Source: UBA4781 sp963556045
GTDB lineage: Bacteria; Chloroflexota; Anaerolineae; Anaerolineales; Anaerolineaceae
Direction of reading: 5' to 3'
DNA length: 64,000 nucleotides
Assembly (NCBI GenBank): GCA_963556045.3
Contig: CAUVYA020000002.1
Span: forward strand, 1,240,001-1,304,000
The notes beneath the pieces were generated by a model that was given only the letters and a program-made list of their open reading frames with translations, had not been told where the DNA came from and ran no database searches. The position numbers and the translations under genes were made by a program. Below, piece by piece: positions 1-7,886 of this stretch (position 1 is its first letter; each line of letters begins with the position of its first letter).

Positions 1-7
1 TCATCTG

Positions 8-115
8 TCATTCAGGAATAAGATGCATGCCTATCACATCAGATAATTTGCTATAGATTATTCGTTCATCTATATCATCGGTGATGCTCTCCCGATATAA
101 GTATCCCTCAATCAC
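8..115 (-). CDS. possible 35-residue ORF at the end of the PTS operon, coupled to a gene off the left edge
   Basis: A GTG start follows the EIIC stop by three bases, with AGGA about seven bases upstream, and gives a 35-residue acidic peptide (begins VIEGYLYRES, ends HLIPE). Its TGA overlaps an ATG at 11-9 in an ATGA junction, so a further gene appears to start at the very edge and run out of the window. A separate PTS EIIA gene would be expected there, because neither the EIIB nor the EIIC gene carries an EIIA domain. I do not recognise the peptide itself. It may be an uncalled spacer rather than a real protein. Confidence 0.3.
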   Translation of the reverse strand: MIEGYLYRESITDDIDERIIYSKLSDVIGMHLIPE

Positions 116-118
116 CTG

Positions 119-1180
119 TTATTCCTGTATTCCCAGATCCTCCTCATGTTCCACATAATCCTTTAATAAGGCGCCCATCATGAATGCCGTGATACACGTA
201 CCGATGATAAAACAAAGAAGATAGAGCACAACATCATCTGCAAATGGCACGGTGAAGATGCCGCCAATAGGGGTGCTCAAGGTTATCTGAAGAAAACCAG
301 ATAAGGCACCTGCAACAGCAGCGCCCAGGGTGGTGGAAACAATCACTTCTTTGCGATTTACAACAGCAAACGGGATCGCCCCCTCACTGATATAGCTCAG
401 CCCCATTATCCAGGCTGCTTTCCCCGCCGTTTTTAATGAGGGCGAGAATTTCTTGGGGAACAGCAGCGTTGCCAGGGCGCAGCCAGTACTGATGGTCATC
501 CCTGAGCAGCCCGCTGAAGCCATCACAACGGAAGGAACAAGGGTGTTCTCATTTCCGATCAACGATGCAACAGCAAATACGTATGCGATCTTGTTGATTG
601 GACCGCCGCTATCGTACGCCAGCATCACCCCGATCAGCCCACCGGCAACCATTGCTGTAATTTTATCCATATTGGCGAACCAGCCAATGAGCCATTTGGC
701 AAGCGGGGTGACAGCATAGTTGATCGGCATCATAAGTAAAGCAGTAAGTATCACCCCAAAAATTGGAAATACGATGAGCGTTTTAAAACCCTCGTACGAA
801 CGCGGCAGGTTTTTCGTAATGTGCTGTAACACTATAACAACATACCCAGCCGCAAAACCGCCGATCAGGGTTCCAAGAATCCCTGAACCGCCTTCCTGCG
901 CGAGCGCACCCGCAACCATGCCAGCCAATAATCCCGGACGGTCTGCAATGGAGCTGGCGATATACCCGGCTAGAACAGGCAGCACAAATCGCATAATGAT
1001 CTTAGCGATGCTCAAGAGCCAGGCGGAAAATGGATTCAGTGAACTGACCATTCCCGCATCAAGTCTTTCTCCACTCGATACAAATGCAGTTGAGATAAGC
1101 AAGCACCCCGAGACAATAAATGGTAAAAATTGAGACACCCCGGTCATGCTCTGACGATAGATTGTTTGTTTTCGCTTCAC
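119..1180 (-). CDS. PTS fructose/mannosylglycerate-type EIIC permease
   Basis: This 353-residue integral membrane protein is the translocating subunit of a fructose-family phosphotransferase system. It begins with the family-typical SMTGVSQFLPFIVSG stretch, has about eight to nine hydrophobic segments, and carries the GGPINK motif near residue 190 that is characteristic of fructose-type EIIC. The N-terminal EIIB and EIIA domains found in fused FruA or MngA proteins are absent; EIIB is a separate gene 17 bp upstream. Because the operon starts with a GH38 hydrolase related to MngB, the transported sugar is probably an alpha-mannoside such as mannosylglycerate rather than fructose. That substrate is inferred from context only. 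Confidence 0.88.
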   Translation of the reverse strand: MKRKQTIYRQSMTGVSQFLPFIVSGCLLISTAFVSSGERLDAGMVSSLNPFSAWLLSIAKIIMRFVLPVLAGYIASSIADRPGLLAGMVAGALAQEGGSGILGTLIGGFAAGYVVIVLQHITKNLPRSYEGFKTLIVFPIFGVILTALLMMPINYAVTPLAKWLIGWFANMDKITAMVAGGLIGVMLAYDSGGPINKIAYVFAVASLIGNENTLVPSVVMASAGCSGMTISTGCALATLLFPKKFSPSLKTAGKAAWIMGLSYISEGAIPFAVVNRKEVIVSTTLGAAVAGALSGFLQITLSTPIGGIFTVPFADDVVLYLLCFIIGTCITAFMMGALLKDYVEHEEDLGIQE

Positions 1181-1197
1181 TTCAATCTCCGATAAAA

Positions 1198-1515
1198 CTA
1201 GTAGATATTTGCTTTGCCTTCTTCAATCTGCTTAAAACACTTTTCTGCATTCTGGATTGCTTCTGCAGTTGAAATGATAAGGACTGGTTTTCCACGGAAA
1301 CGATCCATTGGCACCTTGATATCTGATGCAATGATCACTGCAACCGCCTCCTCGATATCTTCAATAGACAATTTATTCGCAACACCAACCGCACCATCTG
1401 TTTCGATCTTTACCAGATAGCCAAGTTTTTTTCCGGTACTTTCCAGACTTTCTGCTGCAATGTAAGTATGCGCAATACCCGCCGGACATGAAGCGACCCC
1501 AATAATTTTCTTCAA
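1198..1515 (-). CDS. PTS fructose-family EIIB phosphocarrier
   Basis: This 105-residue cytoplasmic protein passes phosphate from EIIA to the sugar on EIIC. The active-site Cys10 lies in the motif VASCPAGIAHTY, the hallmark of fructose-type EIIB. The length equals a free-standing EIIB domain. It starts one base after the GH38 stop codon, so it is almost certainly cotranscribed and translationally coupled with the hydrolase, and EIIC follows directly. In enteric bacteria the same three functions are found in fused MngA plus MngB; here EIIB and EIIC are split into separate genes. Confidence 0.92.
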   Translation of the reverse strand: MKKIIGVASCPAGIAHTYIAAESLESTGKKLGYLVKIETDGAVGVANKLSIEDIEEAVAVIIASDIKVPMDRFRGKPVLIISTAEAIQNAEKCFKQIEEGKANIY

Positions 1516-1516
1516 T

Positions 1517-4210
1517 TTATTCCTCCTTTTTTGTAATAAAGAACCGCAAATTCTTCAATTCTCCCCTTTTTATTTTTATAATGGTTTGACCCTCCCATGC
1601 TAAATGCTCTTCCAGCAAGTTCACAGATTCGATGGATATACATCGCGGATCACACTTCATTTCACCCGCAGTGGCATCATCCTGGCTGCTGTTGAAAACC
1701 TGTAGAATGTACCCGTTTCCTTTTTCTGATTTCTTCACCGTTCCATAACTTCCTTTAAAATCTGGCAGGGATAAAAAAGTATATTGCTGTGGGAGCTCTT
1801 CATCCCAGCGATTGATCGGGAAATAAGAAATGGGATAAATGGTCTTATCAATACTCTGGTTCTGGTAATAGAGCGCATTCACCGCAAATTCCGCATAATC
1901 ACGCATGACCTGATTTCCATCATAGCCAGCATAAAAAGCAATCCCAATATCGAAGGTGTTTTCCCCCAGCATCTGGTGTGCGGGTGATGCGATGATCTTG
2001 TTCGCCAAGCCGCTGGGTCTGCCGGGACGCCTGTTCAGATCAGGGAGACCCACATAACCAATCGAGCGGAACAATGTCAGCTGGATGTTTTCAAAACCAT
2101 CATCTGTGAATTCGTATTCTTTCAAGCTGCGTGTGAACACTGTCAACGTATATTCATCACCCACTGCGGAACCATGGTTCAGCAGTGGGTGTGTGCTGCA
2201 GGGTTCTTCGAAAATGCCTTTTTCTTTCCAATCTTTTTGTTCGACAGGATCACAGGCTCGTTCAACATAACCGAACTGGGTACCTGCGTACGAAACCGTG
2301 TTTTGGATGCCAGTTCTGATCCCCAGTCGGGTACGATGCTCCGTAGAGCAATTGTGAAGAAAGCCGTGAATGCGGATGACAGGTGAGGCTGCATTCAACT
2401 CAATGTTTATTTCATAACGCAGCACAGCATCCGCTTCCTGTTCTGCTCGCGCTTTCAGTGATGCAGGGATAGCCTTTTCCCCTTTGATGGTCATGACAGC
2501 AAAATCGGGCGTTTGAACGCATACGACAGCGACGTCCTTCAGATCATCCGTGATGATCCATTCCTGGTCTTCATCCGGATAGGAATAGTCATAACTATCG
2601 CCCTCATCGCCACCGTCCTGGATAAAGAGCACATTCCTGAAGGTCTTGCCCAACTTTTTATCAGTGATATGAATACCATCAGAAGTTGACTCAACAATAA
2701 AGCGATCAGTGGAAATAATCCTGCAATCTTTGTTTACCCCGTACAGCATCAATTCCTGTTCATCTATCTCTTGGATATGGAGCGTTTTATATGAGATCCC
2801 ACCAAATGAACCAACGTCGGCAACTATTTGCGATTGATAAAACCATTCCTCTTCATTCAACAGACTCTGGTCTTTGCGTTGAACGCCGCCATACATCTTC
2901 TGCTGATTTAAGAGCGTAAACTCAACTGGAGTATCATGCTCCAGCAATTGAAAATTGGGCTTTCTGGTCACAATCGTCATCCGGATGACCTGATCTCTTT
3001 CCCATGGCATGGTATTGAAGACTACAACGGGCATCCTGCCGGGTGAGTCAATCGACATGGAAGATGCGACCAAACGCATCAGGTAGATACCGGCTGCTTG
3101 CGAATAATTAAAAGCAGCCAAACCGTTTTCTTTCACCCAGCGGTTGGTTTCATCAGCGTGCGTTGCAGAAGCATGTGTCTGGCAGTTGACCAATGTGTAC
3201 CAGGCTGTATCGATAATGCCCTGGTCATACGGTATCCCTAGAGAATCAAGCATCGCCATCAATGGTTGTGTTTCATATGTCAAAGATCTTTCTGCTCTAT
3301 CAAGGATCGTTTTTATATCTGCCCTGGCGGAATTCATCCCGGATAAATGCAGACGGTGATATTGAGCAGAAGTAAGTTCAGATCGGAAAGTTTTGATATT
3401 TCTTCCCTGCTCACGAACTCTGGCAAAATACTGCTTCCAACTGGTGTAGCGGAATTCCATTTCAGGATGCACGTGGTTGTAATAAGCAATCAATTCCAGT
3501 ATATGGAGCATGATCGGGTTTTGATCAAAACCAAGGGGAAAAACGAATTCGTTGGGCAGAGTAGAACGTTCTAAAAGTCTCTTGATGAGCACATCAACAT
3601 TGATCCGGTTGTAATCCTGTGCTTTGTCGCTGAACAGAGTTTTATCCATAAAGGCGTAAGTGCCATAACCATAGCCTGCCAGCAGTGTATGGCAAAGCAC
3701 ACGGCTGCCGTCATTTGACTCAAAATAGAACTCGTTGCCCAGATCATACTCATCCCCTGCTCCGCGTGTAAAAACAAAATCATGGATGCCGAATTGGTTA
3801 AAAATCTTGGGAAAATCAATGGATTGACCAAATGGATCAGCCAGATACGCAATTCGTGAGGCTTTCCCCAATTGATCGGCATGCTTCATACCCAAGCGTA
3901 AATTATTGATCACGGATTCGCCGCTGCATAAAAATGGATCAAGCTGGGATACAAAAGGACCAATGATCAATTTCTCTTCCTGCACCAGCCGCTTTATTCG
4001 CGCTTGGTCTTCAGGATGAACTTCAAGATATTCGTCTATGGCAGCAGTCTGTCCATCCAGAAAAAAATCTTTGATCTTATCCTGTTCAAAAGCACGAAGC
4101 ATTTCTTTGACGTTGTAAGCAAAAACGACCATTGCGTCCTGCGCGGTGAAATACCAAAAAGGATCCCAGTGGGTATGGTGAATACAATGCGCAATAATTT
4201 TATTCTCCAT
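1517..4210 (-). CDS. glycoside hydrolase family 38 alpha-mannosidase, MngB-like
   Basis: The 897-residue protein belongs to GH38, retaining zinc-dependent alpha-mannosidases. The N-terminal zinc motif HTHWD is at residues 12-16 and the catalytic Asp125 sits in YLADPFGQ, followed by the long beta-rich C-terminal half usual for the family. E. coli MngB, which cleaves 2-O-(6-phospho-mannosyl)-glycerate, is of very similar length. No signal peptide is present, so it acts in the cytoplasm on PTS-imported and phosphorylated substrate. It is the first gene of the operon, with AGGA about nine bases before the ATG, and is followed by EIIB and EIIC. The exact phospho-mannoside hydrolysed cannot be read from sequence. 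Confidence 0.9.
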   Translation of the reverse strand: MENKIIAHCIHHTHWDPFWYFTAQDAMVVFAYNVKEMLRAFEQDKIKDFFLDGQTAAIDEYLEVHPEDQARIKRLVQEEKLIIGPFVSQLDPFLCSGESVINNLRLGMKHADQLGKASRIAYLADPFGQSIDFPKIFNQFGIHDFVFTRGAGDEYDLGNEFYFESNDGSRVLCHTLLAGYGYGTYAFMDKTLFSDKAQDYNRINVDVLIKRLLERSTLPNEFVFPLGFDQNPIMLHILELIAYYNHVHPEMEFRYTSWKQYFARVREQGRNIKTFRSELTSAQYHRLHLSGMNSARADIKTILDRAERSLTYETQPLMAMLDSLGIPYDQGIIDTAWYTLVNCQTHASATHADETNRWVKENGLAAFNYSQAAGIYLMRLVASSMSIDSPGRMPVVVFNTMPWERDQVIRMTIVTRKPNFQLLEHDTPVEFTLLNQQKMYGGVQRKDQSLLNEEEWFYQSQIVADVGSFGGISYKTLHIQEIDEQELMLYGVNKDCRIISTDRFIVESTSDGIHITDKKLGKTFRNVLFIQDGGDEGDSYDYSYPDEDQEWIITDDLKDVAVVCVQTPDFAVMTIKGEKAIPASLKARAEQEADAVLRYEINIELNAASPVIRIHGFLHNCSTEHRTRLGIRTGIQNTVSYAGTQFGYVERACDPVEQKDWKEKGIFEEPCSTHPLLNHGSAVGDEYTLTVFTRSLKEYEFTDDGFENIQLTLFRSIGYVGLPDLNRRPGRPSGLANKIIASPAHQMLGENTFDIGIAFYAGYDGNQVMRDYAEFAVNALYYQNQSIDKTIYPISYFPINRWDEELPQQYTFLSLPDFKGSYGTVKKSEKGNGYILQVFNSSQDDATAGEMKCDPRCISIESVNLLEEHLAWEGQTIIKIKRGELKNLRFFITKKEE

Positions 4211-4318
4211 ATTTCAGTTCCTCTCCTTATCGTGGGATCACTTATTAATTAGCGAGTAGACATCCCTTATTCGCAACCCAGCCCCGACAAAGGTCATGTG
4301 GTTCACAAAGAAGTATTT

Positions 4319-4342
4319 ATTATATTGTTATATCATTATAAT
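4319..4342. promoter_or_regulatory. imperfect 24-bp palindrome in the divergent promoter region
   Basis: The A+T-rich gap between the GH38 operon and the divergent oxidoreductase holds ATTATATTG...CATTATAAT, symmetric at 20 of 24 positions. On the minus strand a TTGAAT and a TATAAC spaced 18 bases apart overlap it. It is a plausible operator and promoter for the PTS operon, but no cognate regulator is encoded nearby and A+T-rich sequence gives such symmetry easily. Confidence 0.35.
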
Positions 4343-4416
4343 CGTTTGTCATTCAAGAAAATTCTTAAAATCAATCATCAGGGGGAGGATGACTGTTTGC
4401 TCTTGTTGATATAATC

Positions 4417-5841
4417 ATGCTCATGATGCAAAAGAGACGTGAAATCCTTTTAATCGGGGCGGGTAACCGCGGCGCCGAGGTATATGGCGAATGGATCCGC
4501 GCAAATCCCGAGCAGCTCAAGATCACAGCCATTGCGGAACCGGTAGAATCGCGCTTAAGAGAAAGCGCATCCATTCATGATGTGTCCAGCTCACGACAGT
4601 ACCCAGGCTGGGAAAAAGCGTTGAGCAATGGGAAGATCGCCGACGCGGCTATCATCTGCACTCTGGATCAACAGCATGTACAACCTGCCCTGAAAGCACT
4701 GGAACTTGGCTATGACGTACTGCTGGAAAAACCGATGGCAACCTGTCTGGAAGACTGTGTGGCTCTGGTGCAGACTGCCGAACAGCACGGTAGATTGCTG
4801 CAAATCGCACATGTGCTGCGCTACACCGATTTCTTTCAACAGGTCTATCAGATCGTGCAATCAGGTGAGCTGGGACAAATCATCACCGTATCCCACCGTG
4901 AGAACGTATCTGCGTGGCACATGGCGCACAGTTATGTGCGTGGCAACTGGCGGCGAGCCGATGAAACCAGCCCTATGATCCTGGCAAAATCGTGCCACGA
5001 CCTGGATATTCTGTACTGGATATTGGACAGCCGAGCAAAAACCCTGAGCTCCACGGGGGGATTAAAACATTTTCGCACAGAAAATGCCCCAAAAGGCGCA
5101 CCCGAGCGCTGTCTGGATGGCTGCCCGGTGGCAGCCACCTGCCCTTTCTACGCGCCGGCGGTTTATAGCGACCTTGAGCCGATCCACATCGGTTTATCCA
5201 ACGCGCTGAATAAAAACATGCGCCTGGCAGGGAAGCTCATGCGGCGCAGCCCAGGGTTGGTACATGCAGCAGCGTCCATTGCCCCCTCATTGCGGCAGAT
5301 CACCGAGTATAACGGCTGGCCGCGCTCTGTTATCTGCGAGAATCCAACCAATCCCGAAGAAATCCATCAAGCCCTCCAAAAAGGACCTTATGGACGCTGT
5401 GTGTATTTCTGTGATAATGATGTGGTTGACCACCAGATCGTGCTGATGGAAATGGAAAACGGCGTTTCTGTCTCGTTCAGCATGCACGGGCACAGTTTTG
5501 AGGAATGCCGCACCATCCGCATTGATGGGTCTCAGGCGACCCTGCTGGGAAAATTCGGCTGGAATCATACTTTCATTGAGATACGCGATCACAGGGGAGA
5601 TGGATCACACCGCATTGACATGCCGAACTCTGTTGAAACCGGAGGGCATGGGGGCGGAGATCGTGGTTTAATGGAGCAATTCGTTAAAGCGCTGGGCGGG
5701 GAGCAGAATGCGATCCTCACAGACGCACGTTCTTCTCTGGAAAGTCATCTGATGGCTTTCGCCGCGGAACAAGCCCGCACCACAAATACGGTCATAGACA
5801 TGCATCAATTTCGAGTGGCGGCAGAAAGAAGCCCGCGTTAG
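4417..5841 (+). CDS. Gfo/Idh/MocA family NAD(P)-dependent oxidoreductase with Cys-rich insert
   Basis: The 474-residue protein has an N-terminal Rossmann fold (GAGNRG at residues 14-19), the family EKP motif at 104-106, and the catalytic-region K191/H194/D197 stretch (KSCHDLD). It should oxidise or reduce a hydroxyl of a cyclic sugar or inositol-like compound in the cytoplasm. Between the two domains is an insertion with Cys232, Cys236 and Cys242 (RCLDGCPVAATCPFY), a feature of one branch of the family that could bind metal. Several ATG codons are clustered at 4417-4428 and no strong Shine-Dalgarno site decides among them. It is divergent from the mannoside PTS operon, so a role in modifying the released sugar or aglycone is possible but unproven. 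Confidence 0.85.
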   Translation: MLMMQKRREILLIGAGNRGAEVYGEWIRANPEQLKITAIAEPVESRLRESASIHDVSSSRQYPGWEKALSNGKIADAAIICTLDQQHVQPALKALELGYDVLLEKPMATCLEDCVALVQTAEQHGRLLQIAHVLRYTDFFQQVYQIVQSGELGQIITVSHRENVSAWHMAHSYVRGNWRRADETSPMILAKSCHDLDILYWILDSRAKTLSSTGGLKHFRTENAPKGAPERCLDGCPVAATCPFYAPAVYSDLEPIHIGLSNALNKNMRLAGKLMRRSPGLVHAAASIAPSLRQITEYNGWPRSVICENPTNPEEIHQALQKGPYGRCVYFCDNDVVDHQIVLMEMENGVSVSFSMHGHSFEECRTIRIDGSQATLLGKFGWNHTFIEIRDHRGDGSHRIDMPNSVETGGHGGGDRGLMEQFVKALGGEQNAILTDARSSLESHLMAFAAEQARTTNTVIDMHQFRVAAERSPR

Positions 5842-5868
5842 ATCATTTCCATCTAAAAAAGAACGAAA

Positions 5869-5899
5869 AGGCGGGCTGTATACACAGCCCGCCTTTTTT
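5869..5899. terminator. bidirectional Rho-independent terminator
   Basis: An 11-bp perfect stem (5869-5879 with 5884-5894, AGGCGGGCTGT arms, four-base loop) is followed by a run of six T on the plus strand and preceded by AAAA. It lies between two convergent genes and should end transcripts from both the oxidoreductase and the small membrane protein gene. Confidence 0.9.
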
Positions 5900-5925
5900 C
5901 AAACATTGTCAAGATTTTATATGTT

Positions 5926-6144
5926 TTACATGCCCAGATACTTCATTGCTGCATGCACGAGAAATGCAGGCCACACCAGGGCTTTCAAGAAACCCAGTAC
6001 ACCCAGCCAAAAGGTAGCTGCATTCCCAATGAAATAAATGCAGGCGCCAATAAATCCGAGACCATAAATTGCACTGGAAGTACCGCCGTTATACCCGGTT
6101 CGTGGTTTGCAGCAATCATCATGATAAATTCTTTCTTCGCTCAT
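5926..6144 (-). CDS. small conserved membrane protein
   Basis: This 72-residue protein has a polar N-terminus with a CC pair at residues 11-12, then two hydrophobic segments (AIYGLGFIGACIYFIG and the segment containing FLKALVWPAFLVHAAMKYL). Short proteins with the same closing pattern, WxGVLGFLKALVWPAFLV, are widespread in bacteria; their function is unknown. The start is supported by AAGGAG six bases upstream. It is monocistronic and ends at the bidirectional terminator. Confidence 0.75.
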   Translation of the reverse strand: MSEERIYHDDCCKPRTGYNGGTSSAIYGLGFIGACIYFIGNAATFWLGVLGFLKALVWPAFLVHAAMKYLGM

Positions 6145-6283
6145 TTTATCTCCTTCTATAATTCTTTTTCATTATTAATATATACGTACTCGCCTTGATG
6201 ATGGTTTCGCGATGAAAAGTGATGCACTCTACCATCCACAGGACAGATTCATGTAATTCGCACTTGTATTTCGCCACCAATCA

Positions 6284-6324
6284 AAAGACCTTTCATCTTT
6301 CAGACCATACGATGAAAGGTCTTT
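6284..6324. terminator. long inverted repeat downstream of a lipoprotein gene, probable terminator
   Basis: A perfect 14-bp inverted repeat (AAAGACCTTTCATC at 6284-6297 with its complement at 6311-6324) has a 13-base loop. It lies downstream of the lipoprotein gene ending at 6369. Read on the minus strand it finishes in CTTTTG, a weak U tract, so termination efficiency may be modest. A second, weaker repeat (6350-6359 with 6369-6378) overlaps the stop codon. Confidence 0.55.
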
Positions 6325-6368
6325 ATCTCTACTTGAGGTCTATTTACTGCAATGAATAAGACCTTTTT

Positions 6369-7646
6369 TTATTCATTGCCACCAATGCGGATCGTCTGGA
6401 TGATATCCCAGAAAATGGTATCCACATCATCTCCTTCTGCAGGATAGATGATGATACGAAAGGTTTCTGGTAGCAGGCGACCGGATCTTCCAGCGACATC
6501 CATTGGTTCGTTAAAGAGGTATTCTACTCTTTGTCCGTTGTTGGTATTGATAACCCCTTTACAAAAATCAAAGGCATCGGTATGAATCCACTCAGCCCGC
6601 TCCAGAGTGGGAGAGGTAGAATCAAAAGACAGGATGAATTCATTGAAAATATCAGGGCAGCGATCGGAATATTGAGCATCACTTAACAGTGCGATGGTTG
6701 CGTAGATGGTGAAATCCATCTGACTTCCCAAGGAAGTTTTCAGAGAAGGATAGCCAAAATCTTCGGTCAAAATGTACGTCATTGGGAATTCAAAAGACGC
6801 CGCCGATGCATATTCTCCTGTATAAGACTGCCATTCTGTGCTGCCGGAATCTACATACTGTGGGATAGAAAGCGTGGTTATATTCCAGTCATAATAGTCT
6901 TTTGTCGTTTCATAGCGGTCAACTGCTTGCTCATACCAGCGTGAATAAGAATAGCGAAACCGAACCAGATTCCCAGTACCCGCATTTACATACAGATATA
7001 CTTCAGGACGAGGTTCTGCCAGATTCCAAGTAGAATTGGATATTTGTTCGTCACCGGCTACATATTCATATTTAAAGGTATTGACGTCACCGATCAATTC
7101 TTCACCTAAGTAGGTATAAGAAGCTGTGAGCATGTCCTCCGCTTCCATATCTAAAAAGAATAGGGAGATCTTGGGGGAAAAATATGTATCGCTGTTTGGT
7201 TTGAAAAGACCGGTCGCATCAGTTTTATAACAAGTATCCCCCATACAAAATTTCTGATAGGAGGAGTCTATCAGAAATGTGGAGTTACTCTCAAGTAAAC
7301 TCATCGCATCTGACAGAACAATATATTGGATTTGATCAGTGGTGTGTGTATCACCGTAAGTACCGGATTGATAAAGCAACGATGTATGAACGGTAAATGA
7401 TTGTGCATCATCAAAACGCTGAAGTGCATTAACAAGGGCTGTTTCCGGTTGAGGCGGCAGGGGTGTGGTTGTTGGCAGCGCTGTCGGAGTGGCAGACGGT
7501 AGCTCCGGGGTCTGATCGGCAGGACCACAAGCCGAGAATATGCTGCTACAAATACCAAACAATAAAAGAAGGCTGCCGGTCCGAATCAAATGAGAAGCGG
7601 GGTCTCCATCCGTTTTTCTCTTGCGAAAACGAGTAATCGTGTCCAT
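6369..7646 (-). CDS. predicted lipoprotein of unknown function
   Basis: The 425-residue protein starts with a charged N-terminus, a hydrophobic segment at about residues 24-38 and a lipobox-like SAC (Cys40), then a Pro/Thr-rich linker that leads into a mixed alpha/beta domain of about 350 residues. It is therefore probably anchored to the outer face of the membrane. The N-terminal extension before the hydrophobic core (about 22 residues) is long for a lipoprotein signal. The rest resembles LppX/LolA-like surface lipoproteins only in general character (alternating strands, DxFTVHTSLL near the start). I do not recognise a family. GGAG lies about nine bases before the start codon. Confidence 0.7.
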   Translation of the reverse strand: MDTITRFRKRKTDGDPASHLIRTGSLLLLFGICSSIFSACGPADQTPELPSATPTALPTTTPLPPQPETALVNALQRFDDAQSFTVHTSLLYQSGTYGDTHTTDQIQYIVLSDAMSLLESNSTFLIDSSYQKFCMGDTCYKTDATGLFKPNSDTYFSPKISLFFLDMEAEDMLTASYTYLGEELIGDVNTFKYEYVAGDEQISNSTWNLAEPRPEVYLYVNAGTGNLVRFRYSYSRWYEQAVDRYETTKDYYDWNITTLSIPQYVDSGSTEWQSYTGEYASAASFEFPMTYILTEDFGYPSLKTSLGSQMDFTIYATIALLSDAQYSDRCPDIFNEFILSFDSTSPTLERAEWIHTDAFDFCKGVINTNNGQRVEYLFNEPMDVAGRSGRLLPETFRIIIYPAEGDDVDTIFWDIIQTIRIGGNE

Positions 7647-7886
7647 TTATAAAGCTCCATCCTTAAAGTTAGTTTTTAGAAAACGGATACTGGATAATTC
7701 TATACCTGATTCTCAAAAGCGTATTGCAATTTGTGATGAAATGCCCTTCAGGATTTCCCAAGTGCGATCAATGATGGGAAATGGGAATAATCTCTTTTGT
7801 ATATGCGAAGCATTGTCATTGAATCCTCTTAAAACATACAATCACACGGTTTTTTAAACCATCCATCCGATTTTCTGAAGAACGAT

